Below, in pieces: positions 26,767 to 35,616 of a DNA stretch of 64,000 nucleotides (the first letter of the stretch is position 1; each line of letters begins with the position of its first letter). Source of the DNA: Nitratireductor sp. B36 (GTDB lineage: Bacteria; Pseudomonadota; Alphaproteobacteria; Rhizobiales; Rhizobiaceae); the NCBI RefSeq assembly GCF_020833685.1, contig NZ_JACKZY010000004.1, positions 424,549-488,548 of the forward strand, read 5' to 3'. Below the pieces are notes generated by a model, which made no database searches, had not been told where the DNA came from, and worked only from the letters and a program-made list of their open reading frames with translations. Position numbers and translations under genes: made by a program.

Positions 26767-26944
26767 AGCAGGCTCGCGGGTTTGCACCCTCGGGGCGAGT
26801 CTGTGGCATAGATGTGGGACAGGCAAGTAAATCTTCCGCGAGCTTTTCGGCAAGCGTTGAGGCTTCCAGCCATGGCAGAGCTTGAAATGACAGCTATTCC
26901 CCGCATAATCGCACCGAGACCCGCGGCGGAAGAAGACGACAATA

Positions 26945-27622
26945 ATGCGGCGGGCGCGGGAGGGACTTTTGGCATCGGGCTATAGATTTTTGGTCGCCGA
27001 CGACCATCCTCTGTTTCGAGGGGCGTTGAAAGGCGCGCTTTCCGGACTCGACGATGCATGCAAGATACTGGAAGCAGGGGATTTTGAAGGCGCGAAAGCG
27101 CTTTTGGATGATAATATCGATCTCGTCCTGCTTGATCTTACCATGCCTGGCGTGAGCGGCCTTTCCGGATTGGTCGCCTTGCGTGGAATGAATGCGGCGG
27201 TGCCCATCGTGGTCGTCTCCGCACACGACGATCCCGAAACCATCAGACGGGCTCTGGAGCTGGGCGCTTCCGGCTTCATTTCGAAATCGTCAGGCATGGA
27301 TGAGATCAGAACGGCGGTTCGGACAATTCTGGACGGCGGAATCTATACGCCTGCCGATATCGATCTGGGAGCCGAAGCCGATCCGGAGATCGCTGATCTC
27401 ATCAGCCGCCTTCAAACCCTGACTCCGCAACAGACCAGGGTGCTGAGCATGTTGGCCGAAGGGCTTTTGAACAAGCAGATCGCCTATGAGCTCAACGTCT
27501 CTGAAGCCACGATCAAGGCGCACGTCTCGGCGGTTCTGCAAAAGCTGAACGTGGATAGCCGCACCCAGGCGGTCATTCGTCTGTCGAGGATAGGGGCCGA
27601 CACGATCGCCACCGAAAGCTGA
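26945..27622 (+). CDS. NarL/FixJ-type response regulator
   Basis: 225 residues. A receiver domain (about 12-130) shows the acidic pair VADDHP (Asp19, Asp20), phospho-acceptor Asp64 in LLDLTMPG and the conserved Lys in SKSSG. A LuxR-type output domain follows (LTPQQTRVLSMLAEGLLNKQ, then YELNVSEATIKAHVSAVLQKL). A TTG at 26969 with GGAGGG just upstream is an alternative start. It is convergent with the large hybrid kinase and ends eight bases from it. Orthologous pairs of such regulators with symporter-fused kinases are known, so phosphotransfer between them is a reasonable inference. Confidence 0.9.
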   Translation: MRRAREGLLASGYRFLVADDHPLFRGALKGALSGLDDACKILEAGDFEGAKALLDDNIDLVLLDLTMPGVSGLSGLVALRGMNAAVPIVVVSAHDDPETIRRALELGASGFISKSSGMDEIRTAVRTILDGGIYTPADIDLGAEADPEIADLISRLQTLTPQQTRVLSMLAEGLLNKQIAYELNVSEATIKAHVSAVLQKLNVDSRTQAVIRLSRIGADTIATES

Positions 27623-27630
27623 CCCGACAG

Positions 27631-30600
27631 CTACTCCGCTGCGGCAAGCATCTGGCGGCAACGCATCAGCAGTGTGCGCAATGAGGCTGGGCGCAGGGGC
27701 TTGTTCAGCACCATGGCGGTAAGAGCCTCTGCCTCGGCGCGCACTTCGTTGGAGCGATCGGCTGTGATCAGGATTGCCGGTATCGTTTCCCCGTACCTTC
27801 CCCGCAGGGCCAAAATCACGTCGAGCCCCACTTCATTGTCCAGGTGATAGTCGGCAAGGATGATGTTTGGAGCGCCGTCCGAGAAATCGGGAAGCGAGCT
27901 TGACCCGGTTGCTGTTGAAACCACACAGCCCCAGCCTTCAAGAAGACGGCGCATCCCATCGAGAATGCGCGGATCGTTGTCAATGCACAACACGCGCAGG
28001 CCTTCCAACATCGTCTGCTGGATCGCGGCCGGGCGTGCAGGCACATCGGTGGCGTTGGCCTGGCTGGAGCTGATTGGAATGATGACAGAGAAGCGCGTGC
28101 CACCGTCAATCTGTGAATCAAGACGGATCTCCAGATTCAGAACACGCGCGATACGATCGACGATAGACAGGCCCAGGCCCAGGCCCTGTGCCTGGCGCAC
28201 GCCTTCTTCCAGCCGTGTGAATTCCCGAAACACCGTGTTCAGCTTGTCGGAGGCAATTCCGATGCCGGTATCGATGACCTGCAGCTCGAGCAATTCGCCG
28301 CGCCGCCGCACCCCCACAAGGACGCGACCGCTGGGCGTGTATTTGATGGCATTGGAGACGAGGTTCTGCACGAGCCGGCGCAGCAGGTTCCGGTCGGTAT
28401 TTACAGTCAGAGTTGAGGGGATGATGGTGAGCTTCAGGCCTTTCTCCTCGGCCAGCGGCATGAAATCTGTCGTGAGCTGGCGCATCAGGCCAGCAAGCTG
28501 AAACACTGAGGGAGAGGGCTTGAGCGCCCCGGTATCCAGGCGCGAAATGTCGAGCACAGCGCCGAGGATCGCCTCCACGGAATCGAGCGACGATTCGATG
28601 TTGCTCACATATTCGCGGGTCTCCCCGCCTTCCGCGCGTTCCATGAGCGATGAGCAATAGAGCCGGGCGGCGTTGAGAGGTTGGAGGATGTCATGGCCCG
28701 CGGCTGCAAGGAAACGCGTTTTTCCGAGATTGGCTTCCTCCGCGATCACCTGCGCCTGCGCCAGCTCTTCGTTGACCCGCATCAGTTCCGCTGTGCGGTC
28801 GGCCACCCTCTGCTCCAGTGTCTCGTTGATGCGCTTCAACGCGATGTCTGCCTCAACGCGGGGCGTGATGTCGGTATAGGTGGCCACGATACCGCCATCG
28901 GGCATCGGGTTTGTGCGCAACTCGATGATGCGCCCGCTCTTTTGGAGGCGGATCTCCCAAGGCATCCCGAAGTCGGTGAAACGATTCAAGGTCACCGTAT
29001 AGGCGTCCAGGGGTATTTCTCCACGCACGGTGAGCAGGTTCACGAACCGATCGAGCGACACGCCGACCTGACCCATCTCGTCCGGCAAGTTGAAAAGGGT
29101 TCTGTATTGCCGGTTCCAGCAGATAAGCTGAAAATCCCTATCGAAAACCGTGACACCTTCCTCCATCTGGTCAAGTGCGGTCTGCAGCAGATCACGATTG
29201 TGCTGCAGGGCCATGGAGGCATCGTCAAGCAGTCGGAGTGCATCGCGCGGTGAGCGATCGTTCCTTTGAAAGAGCAGGGAGAGAATAAGCCGGGACGAGG
29301 AGGATCCCACAGCGCTGGCAAGCAATTGTTCTGAAAAGCGCACCAGCGCTATGCCGGTCTGGTCATTGCCGTTGAGACGAACGCCGTGGGTGGCTTCAAA
29401 CGTGGCAAAGGAGCGCTCGGTGCGCTCGGCTCCCAGATAGCGCGAGATCGTGTCCTTCAGGTCGTTGACGGTGACTGTCGTACGAAACCGGCGCAGGGTC
29501 GGAATAGGGCCGGTGTCACGCGGCACGAAGATCGCGGCTTGAATACGCTCGAGCGGTTGTGCGGCGCGTGAAAGAGAACCCAGAACGAAGAAAAGCGTGT
29601 TGACCGCGAGGCTCCACAATACCCCATGATTCAGAGGCTCGGCCACAGTTCCAAAAAGGGCTTGTGGCCTGAGCGCGGGCAAGCCGAAGAGACCGTCTGT
29701 AATGATGCTGGTGCCTTGCGGGGCAAGCGAGGGGAACAACAGCGTGTAGGCCCAGATCGCAAACCCTGAGCCCATGCCCAGAAGAGCGCCGCGGGCGTTC
29801 GCTCCGCGCCAGATCAGTCCACCGAAGAAGGCTGGTGCGAACTGCGCGATGGCCGCGAACGAGATGAGACCGATTGCTGCCAGGCGGGTGTTGTGGGTGG
29901 TTTCGCGGTAGTAGAGAAACGCCGTGAAAAGGATGATGAAGATCGCAGCGCGGCGAATGTTGAGGATGCTTGTCGACCAATCATTTTTCTCGTGATGGTC
30001 GGGGCGCAGCAAACGGCGCAGAAAAAGCGGTATGACCAGATCGTTTGAAATCATGATCGAAAGCGCCACACTGGCGACAATGACCATCGCCGTGGCCGCT
30101 GAAAGCCCACCGATAAAGGCGATCAGGGCAAGGAGGTCATGCCCGGCAAGCAGGGGAAGAGCGAGCACGTAGAGATCGGAGTTGGCACTGTCTCCCACCA
30201 GCGCGAGGCCGGCGAAGGCTATGGGGATCACGAACAGATTGATCAGCACCAGATAGAGCGGGAAAAGCCAGCTCGCCGTCTCGAGCTCCGTGGTGCTGCG
30301 GTTCTCCACAATCGTGACATAGAACTGCCGGGGCAGCATGATGATGGCAAAAGCGCTGAGCGTCGTCATGACGATCCAGGTCGCCAGCGACGTAGGATAG
30401 GTGTAGGCCTTCTGCACCTCGGGAAGGCTGCTTACAGCCCGCGCGAGGTCCAGTGGCCCTCGGAAAAAGAAATAGGTGATCGCAATCCCCACAGCCAGAA
30501 AGGCCGCGAGTTTCACCAGCGTCTCGACCGCGACGGCAAGAACCAGCCCCTCTTGATGTTCGGTGGCATCGGCGTGACGCGTGCCAAACAGGACGGCGAA

Positions 30601-31119
30601 GATTGCCAGGAGAAAGGTCACGATCAACGCCATGTCGCCGACGAAGAAATCGATGACCGGTGGCGCGCCATCGTAATGCGTGACCATGAGGCTGACGGAA
30701 TCCGAAATCGCCTTCAATTGGAGCGCGATATAGGGAACCGTTCCGAAGGTGGCGATCAGCGTTGCCACCGAAGCGACAGCGAAGCTTTTCCCGTAGCGGG
30801 CAGCCAGAAAATCCGCGATGGAGGTAATCTTTTCGGATTTTGCGAGCCGGATGATGCGCTTGAGGATCGGGAAACCGAACAGGAAAACCAGCACCGGGCC
30901 GATATAAATGGCCAGAAACTCCAGCCCGCGCTCGGAGGCCAGTCCCACCGAGCCGAAGAACGTCCAGGAGGTGCAGTAAATGGCGATGCTGAGCGCATAG
31001 ATGTAAGGGCGCGAGCCGAGCCCGCCCTGACGGGCAGCTCGATTGTCGCCGACGCTCGCGATGAAGAAGAGCAACGTCACATAGGCGACGGCTATGATTG
31101 CGATGACCCAGCCCTGCAC
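27631..31119 (-). CDS. Symporter-fused hybrid sensor histidine kinase
   Basis: 1162 residues. The N-terminal half (about 1-490) is a sodium:solute symporter-like membrane domain with 12-13 helices (SIAIYCTSWTFFGSVGLA, then KITSIADFLAARYGK), as in CbrA-type kinases. A PAS domain lies around 640-760 (VFDRDFQLICWNRQYRTLF). The dimerisation His is His809 in AAGHDILQPLN. The ATPase domain has Asn923 in NLVSNAIKY, then VIDTGIGI and GLGLGLSI. A C-terminal receiver carries Asp1090 in ILADYHLD. Kinases of this type sense or couple to transport of amino or organic acids. With its own receiver, phosphate may be relayed to the convergent response regulator or dissipated. The stimulus is not identifiable. 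Confidence 0.93.
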   Translation of the reverse strand: MQGWVIAIIAVAYVTLLFFIASVGDNRAARQGGLGSRPYIYALSIAIYCTSWTFFGSVGLASERGLEFLAIYIGPVLVFLFGFPILKRIIRLAKSEKITSIADFLAARYGKSFAVASVATLIATFGTVPYIALQLKAISDSVSLMVTHYDGAPPVIDFFVGDMALIVTFLLAIFAVLFGTRHADATEHQEGLVLAVAVETLVKLAAFLAVGIAITYFFFRGPLDLARAVSSLPEVQKAYTYPTSLATWIVMTTLSAFAIIMLPRQFYVTIVENRSTTELETASWLFPLYLVLINLFVIPIAFAGLALVGDSANSDLYVLALPLLAGHDLLALIAFIGGLSAATAMVIVASVALSIMISNDLVIPLFLRRLLRPDHHEKNDWSTSILNIRRAAIFIILFTAFLYYRETTHNTRLAAIGLISFAAIAQFAPAFFGGLIWRGANARGALLGMGSGFAIWAYTLLFPSLAPQGTSIITDGLFGLPALRPQALFGTVAEPLNHGVLWSLAVNTLFFVLGSLSRAAQPLERIQAAIFVPRDTGPIPTLRRFRTTVTVNDLKDTISRYLGAERTERSFATFEATHGVRLNGNDQTGIALVRFSEQLLASAVGSSSSRLILSLLFQRNDRSPRDALRLLDDASMALQHNRDLLQTALDQMEEGVTVFDRDFQLICWNRQYRTLFNLPDEMGQVGVSLDRFVNLLTVRGEIPLDAYTVTLNRFTDFGMPWEIRLQKSGRIIELRTNPMPDGGIVATYTDITPRVEADIALKRINETLEQRVADRTAELMRVNEELAQAQVIAEEANLGKTRFLAAAGHDILQPLNAARLYCSSLMERAEGGETREYVSNIESSLDSVEAILGAVLDISRLDTGALKPSPSVFQLAGLMRQLTTDFMPLAEEKGLKLTIIPSTLTVNTDRNLLRRLVQNLVSNAIKYTPSGRVLVGVRRRGELLELQVIDTGIGIASDKLNTVFREFTRLEEGVRQAQGLGLGLSIVDRIARVLNLEIRLDSQIDGGTRFSVIIPISSSQANATDVPARPAAIQQTMLEGLRVLCIDNDPRILDGMRRLLEGWGCVVSTATGSSSLPDFSDGAPNIILADYHLDNEVGLDVILALRGRYGETIPAILITADRSNEVRAEAEALTAMVLNKPLRPASLRTLLMRCRQMLAAAE

Positions 31120-31319
31120 CGGTCGCGATTCTCCTCCTCACAGGTCTATTGAAAGGCAAACACAGGCCAGGTTGCGTGTCCAATGCTTCTTTCGGTGAAT
31201 GTGCTTCGGGGAAACCGCCGAACGGTTTTTGTTGCGCTTTCCCCGCGTGACGCCTCTACTGTTCAAGTGTTGGTGACCGATGAGTCGCCGGGTTTCAGTT
31301 AGATTGGGGAGAGACCCTT

Positions 31320-31736
31320 ATGATGAAGGAATTTCGGGAGTTCATTGCACGAGGCAATGTGATGGACCTCGCGGTCGGCGTGATCATCGGCGGCGCGTTC
31401 GGTCTCATCGTGAAGTCGTTGACCGACGACATTATCATGCCACTCGTCGGCGCCATCTTTGGCGGCTTCGATTTTTCCAACTATTTCGTTCCGCTTTCTT
31501 CCACCGTGACCGCCACCACCCTTGAGGCGGCGCGGGAGCAGGGTGCGGTATTCGCCTATGGCAACTTCCTTACGGTGGTGGTCAATTTCCTGATCCTGGC
31601 ATGGATCATCTTCCTCATGGTCAAGGGCGTGAATTCACTCCGCCGGAAGGAAGCCGAGAAACCGGCAGAGCCCGAGGCACCGCCCGCAGACGTTCAGCTT
31701 CTCACGGAAATCCGCGACCTTTTGTCGAAAAAATAG
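31320..31736 (+). CDS. mscL: Large-conductance mechanosensitive channel
   Basis: A 138-residue MscL. The N-terminal helix reads [20 protein letters not shown], with the glycine-rich pore-lining segment [12 protein letters not shown], a second helix ([18 protein letters not shown]) and a charged C-terminal helix. The channel opens when membrane tension rises and releases solutes after osmotic downshift. The start is the first or second of two adjacent ATGs at 31320/31323. It lies near the NAGGN osmoprotectant operon, which is thematically consistent, but hemA separates them. Confidence 0.96.
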   Translation: MMKEFREFIARGNVMDLAVGVIIGGAFGLIVKSLTDDIIMPLVGAIFGGFDFSNYFVPLSSTVTATTLEAAREQGAVFAYGNFLTVVVNFLILAWIIFLMVKGVNSLRRKEAEKPAEPEAPPADVQLLTEIRDLLSKK

Positions 31737-31777
31737 CGCTTTTTCGCGGTTTTACGGAAAACCGGCAAGAAAAACCG

Positions 31778-31811
31778 AAAACGCCGCCGAACAGGAGTTC
31801 GGCGGCGTTTT
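31778..31811. terminator. Bidirectional rho-independent terminator between mscL and hemA
   Basis: A perfect 15-base inverted repeat (arms 31778-31792 and 31797-31811) with loop AGGA. The arms begin with A-runs and end with T-runs, so it can terminate in both directions. mscL ends at 31736 and hemA ends at 31837 from the other side. Confidence 0.95.
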
Positions 31812-31836
31812 CATTGAATTCATTGAGGAAATCCGC

Positions 31837-33114
31837 TCATCCGCCGGATTTGGGCACCAGAAGGGAGACCACACGTTCGGATTTCGCCTGCAAAGGTTGA
31901 TCCGCTTCCTTGAATGGAATGCCCAGCGCTTCCCAGGTTTCCAGAAGCGCATCGCGTAGTGTCTCGATCAGCCCGTCGTCATGAAACGGTGTCGGCGTGA
32001 TGCGCAACCGTTCCGTGCCGCGCGGGACCGTCGGATAGTTGATCGGCTGGATGTAGATCCCGTGCCTTTCAAGCAAACGGTCGGAGGCCTGCTTGCACAG
32101 TTCGGGATCTCCGACGAGCAAAGGAACGATATGGGTCTGAGACGGCATCACCGGCAGGCCGGCGGCCAGTAGCTTGTCCTTGGTCTGTTGCGCCTGGCGC
32201 TTTTGCGCCTCCCGCTCGACGGACGAGGATTTGAGATGCCGGATCGACGCGGTCGCTGCCGCTGCAATGGCAGGAGGCAGGGCGGTTGTGAAAATGAAAC
32301 CGGAGGCATAGGAACGCACCGCATCGATCACCGCGCTTGAGCCGGTAATATAGCCGCCGATCACACCAAAACCCTTGGCAAGCGTTCCTTCAATGACATC
32401 GATCCGGTGCGCCAGTCCGTCACGCTCCGTAATGCCACCACCGCGCGCGCCATACATGCCCACGGCATGAACCTCGTCGATATATGTCATGGCATTATAT
32501 TTATCGGCCAGGTCGGCGATTGCCTTGATGGGCGCGATGTCCCCGTCCATGGAATAGACGGATTCAAAAACGATCAGCTTTGCCCGGCTGTGGTCGGCCT
32601 CCTTCAGAAGGCTTTCAAGATGGCCGACATCATTGTGGCGGAAGATTTTCTTTTCCGCGCCGGACCTCCGCACTCCCTCGATCATGGAGGCATGATTCAA
32701 CTCGTCGGAAAGAACCAGGCAATTGGGCAAAAGACGGGCGATGGTCGATATGGAGGCTTCATTGGAGATGAAACCGGAGGTGAAAACGAGACCGGCTTCT
32801 TTTCCATGAAGATCCGCCAGCTCGGCTTCAAGCTCCACGAGCGGGTGGTTGGTCCCGGAGATATTGCGCGTGCCGCCGGCGCCTGCACCCATCGAGCCCG
32901 CGGCCTGCTGCATGGCGGAAATCACACACTCGTGCTGGCCCATGCCGAGATAATCATTCGAGCACCAGACAGTGATTTCGCGCGTCTCTTCACCGGAGCG
33001 CCACAGTGCGCGCGGAAACGCGCCGACGATCCGCTCAAGATCGGCGAAAACGCGATAGCGGCGTTCAGCGTGAAGTTGATCGATCGCTTCTGAGAAAAAA
33101 CGCTGGTAATTCAT
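31837..33114 (-). CDS. hemA: 5-aminolevulinate synthase
   Basis: A 425-residue PLP enzyme that condenses glycine with succinyl-CoA to 5-aminolevulinate, the first step of haem synthesis by the C4 route used in alphaproteobacteria. Landmarks are [58 protein letters not shown] and the PLP-lysine segment [13 protein letters not shown]. The ATG at 33114 follows AGGAAGG at good spacing; the frame is open upstream but the extension is not family-like. It stands as a single gene divergent from nothing on its 5' side: marR upstream is on the same strand. Confidence 0.96.
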   Translation of the reverse strand: MNYQRFFSEAIDQLHAERRYRVFADLERIVGAFPRALWRSGEETREITVWCSNDYLGMGQHECVISAMQQAAGSMGAGAGGTRNISGTNHPLVELEAELADLHGKEAGLVFTSGFISNEASISTIARLLPNCLVLSDELNHASMIEGVRRSGAEKKIFRHNDVGHLESLLKEADHSRAKLIVFESVYSMDGDIAPIKAIADLADKYNAMTYIDEVHAVGMYGARGGGITERDGLAHRIDVIEGTLAKGFGVIGGYITGSSAVIDAVRSYASGFIFTTALPPAIAAAATASIRHLKSSSVEREAQKRQAQQTKDKLLAAGLPVMPSQTHIVPLLVGDPELCKQASDRLLERHGIYIQPINYPTVPRGTERLRITPTPFHDDGLIETLRDALLETWEALGIPFKEADQPLQAKSERVVSLLVPKSGG

Positions 33115-33246
33115 TGAACCTTCCTGCTGTGCGGCGCGATCATAATCGCGCACCCCGTCTGCGTCCATTGCGTGTTTCGGGCAAATTGACACGTCTGCGC
33201 GACGCGGCCTTGCGCTTGATCAATTTTAATCCGTGCGCGGTCGCAC

Positions 33247-33747
33247 TCAGTGCTGGAGAGTGTTTTTCGGCAGATCGTCGCCAGGTGCCATCATGTCGGC
33301 AATGGTTGCTAAGGCTGAAATAAGCTGGCCGCGCCGCTCGGGAGAGAGGGCGGCAAAGCGCCGGGCGAACGCGTCGCCCATCGGCTCGGGCGCGCGCTCT
33401 AAAAGCCCCCGGCCTTGATCCGTCAGCCGGGTGTGGACCACGCGCCGGTCGTTGCGAGATCGATAACGCTCCACCAGTTGCCGCGTTTCCAGATTGTCGA
33501 GAATGGTGATTACAGTTGCCGCGCTCAGATCGACATGGGCTGACAATACGGTTGTCGTAACCTCCCCCAGTGCAGCGATTGCCTTGAGGATGATCAATTG
33601 CGGCGCCGTGAGACCGATCTGTTTGGCGAGCGCTCGCGATTGCACATCGTTGGCGCGAACAATGCGGCGAATGCATTTTTCCACCCCCCGTAACTCCTCG
33701 TCACGGAACCCTTGGGTGACCTTGTCAGTTGTCGTCTTGAAAGTCAT
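33247..33747 (-). CDS. MarR-family transcriptional regulator
   Basis: A 166-residue winged helix-turn-helix protein: GLTAPQLIILKAIA, then VDLSAATVITILDNLETRQL for the recognition region and the wing SRNDRRVVHTRLTDQG. It is divergent from the NAGGN operon across 90 AT-rich bases. MarR genes often sit beside this operon, so regulation of NAGGN synthesis is the likely role. The start MTFKTTTDK at 33747 is preferred to the upstream frame extension. Confidence 0.88.
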   Translation of the reverse strand: MTFKTTTDKVTQGFRDEELRGVEKCIRRIVRANDVQSRALAKQIGLTAPQLIILKAIAALGEVTTTVLSAHVDLSAATVITILDNLETRQLVERYRSRNDRRVVHTRLTDQGRGLLERAPEPMGDAFARRFAALSPERRGQLISALATIADMMAPGDDLPKNTLQH

Positions 33748-33776
33748 GCGGACGCCATTAATTTGACATCTAATAA

Positions 33777-33788
33777 TTATAACTATAA
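33777..33788. promoter_or_regulatory. Candidate MarR operator in the marR-NAGGN promoter region
   Basis: TTATA (33777-33781) and TATAA (33784-33788) form an inverted repeat separated by two bases. It sits in the only AT-rich stretch between the divergent marR and amidotransferase genes. The site is short, so this is suggestive only. Confidence 0.35.
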
Positions 33789-33837
33789 CTAAAATACGCT
33801 CCGATGCAACGTTAAACAAGGGATCAGATCGCTACCC

Positions 33838-35613
33838 ATGTGCGGAATCTGCGGAGAACTGCGGCTTGATGGCCGCCCTGCCTCACCTGTCGCTCTTTCG
33901 AAAATGATGGACTGTCTCGCGCCGCGTGGGCCCGATGGCGCGGGAGCTGTCATTCACGGCAGCGCAGCATTCGGGCACCGGCGGCTGAAAATCATCGACC
34001 TGTCGGAAAAGGCCCGCCAGCCGATGGAGGATCCCGAACTGGGCCTCACCATCGCCTTCAACGGCTGCATCTACAATTATCCCGAGCTGCGCGCGGAGCT
34101 GGAAGGCAGAGGCTATCGCTTCTTCTCCACCGGCGACACTGAAGTCATTCTCAAAGCCTGGCACGCCTGGGGCGAAGATTGCGTGAGCCGCTTTCACGGC
34201 ATGTTTGCCTTCGTCCTCCGTGAACGCGAGACGGGCCGCGTGGTGATGGCGCGAGACCGGTTCGGCATCAAGCCGCTCTATCTTGCGGAAACGCCGGAAC
34301 GCGTTCGCTTCGCCTCCTCGCTTCCGGCCCTGCTGGCAGCCGGGGATGTGGACACGTCCATCGACCGCTATGCACTGCATCACTACATGACATTCCACGC
34401 GGTCGTCCCCCCGCCGCGCACCATCCTCAATGGCGTGAAAAAACTTCCCCCCGCCACCATCCGGATCATCGAAGCCGATGGTAAGCAGCGGGATCGGGTC
34501 TATTGGGATCCGCCCTTCGCGCGCGATCCCGAAATGGCCGCGCTTTCTCCCGATGACTGGCGGGACCGGACCCTGGAAGCCCTGCGTCTTGCCGTCAAGC
34601 GCCGCATGGTGGCCGACGTTCCGGTAGGCGTCCTGCTTTCGGGGGGTGTCGATTCCAGCCTCATCGTCGGGCTTCTCGCCGAGGCCGGCCAGAAGGGTCT
34701 CATGACCTTCTCCGTCGGTTTCGAGGAGGCCAATGGCGAAAAGGGCGATGAGTTCATTTATTCCGATCTGATCGCCAAAGAATTCGGCACTGATCACCAC
34801 AAGATTTTCGTGCCGTCGGCCGATCTGATGGATGCGCTACCCGGCACCTTTGCGGCCATGTCAGAACCCATGGTCTCCTACGACAATGTCGGCTTCTATC
34901 TCCTCTCCAAGGAAGTATCGAAACACATCAAGGTCGTGCAGTCGGGGCAGGGCGCCGACGAAATTTTCGGTGGCTATCACTGGTATCCGCCGTTGATGAG
35001 CTCCAATGATGTGGTGGACGATTATGCCAAGGTCTTTTTCGATCGTTCGCACGAAACCCTGAGCAGGCAGCTCTCGCCTGAGTGGATCGCGGATCGTGAT
35101 GCAAGCCGCGAACTCGTGTCGGCACATCTCACGCGAGCCGGGGCAGACACGCCGGTCGACGCCGCACTGCGGCTCGATTCCACCGTCATGCTGGTCGATG
35201 ATCCGGTCAAGCGGGTCGACAACATGACCATGGCCTGGGGACTTGAGGCGCGGGTGCCTTTCCTTGATCATGAGCTGGTTGAGCTTGCCGCCCGCATCCC
35301 GCCCGAAGAAAAGCTCAAACAGGGCGGCAAGGGCGTGCTCAAGGAGGTTGCCAGGCAGGTGGTGCCAAACGAGGTCATCGATCGGAAGAAAGGCTATTTC
35401 CCGGTGCCGCAGCTCAAATATGTCGATGGGCCTTATCTCGATATGGTGCGCGATGCGCTATCCTCGCAATCGGCGCGTGAGCGTGGCCTCTTCCGTCAGG
35501 ACTATCTGGATACGCTCTACGCCGCGCCGGCTGATCACATTACACCCTTGCGCGGTTCCGAACTCTGGCAGGTAGGGCTGCTCGAACTCTGGCTGCAAAC
35601 CCACGGGGTATAA
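33838..35613 (+). CDS. asnO: N-acetylglutaminylglutamine amidotransferase (asparagine synthase-like)
   Basis: A 591-residue class II glutamine amidotransferase fused to an asparagine synthetase domain. The N-terminal nucleophile Cys2 is present (MCGICGELR), followed by the glutaminase motifs RGPDGAG and FNGCIYNY. The synthetase domain has the ATP pyrophosphatase loop LLSGGVDSSLI near residue 268 and GQGADEIFGGY. In the NAGGN pathway it amidates N-acetylglutaminylglutamine, giving an osmoprotective dipeptide. The downstream ligase and M42 peptidase complete the known gene set, which is why I call it the NAGGN enzyme and not general AsnB. Confidence 0.93.
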   Translation: MCGICGELRLDGRPASPVALSKMMDCLAPRGPDGAGAVIHGSAAFGHRRLKIIDLSEKARQPMEDPELGLTIAFNGCIYNYPELRAELEGRGYRFFSTGDTEVILKAWHAWGEDCVSRFHGMFAFVLRERETGRVVMARDRFGIKPLYLAETPERVRFASSLPALLAAGDVDTSIDRYALHHYMTFHAVVPPPRTILNGVKKLPPATIRIIEADGKQRDRVYWDPPFARDPEMAALSPDDWRDRTLEALRLAVKRRMVADVPVGVLLSGGVDSSLIVGLLAEAGQKGLMTFSVGFEEANGEKGDEFIYSDLIAKEFGTDHHKIFVPSADLMDALPGTFAAMSEPMVSYDNVGFYLLSKEVSKHIKVVQSGQGADEIFGGYHWYPPLMSSNDVVDDYAKVFFDRSHETLSRQLSPEWIADRDASRELVSAHLTRAGADTPVDAALRLDSTVMLVDDPVKRVDNMTMAWGLEARVPFLDHELVELAARIPPEEKLKQGGKGVLKEVARQVVPNEVIDRKKGYFPVPQLKYVDGPYLDMVRDALSSQSARERGLFRQDYLDTLYAAPADHITPLRGSELWQVGLLELWLQTHGV

Positions 35614-35616
35614 TCG

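Noticed and set aside
33115..33246. FNR-type binding site upstream of hemA
   Set aside because: TTGATCAA occurs near 33215-33222, but it lacks the four-base spacer of the FNR/FnrL consensus.
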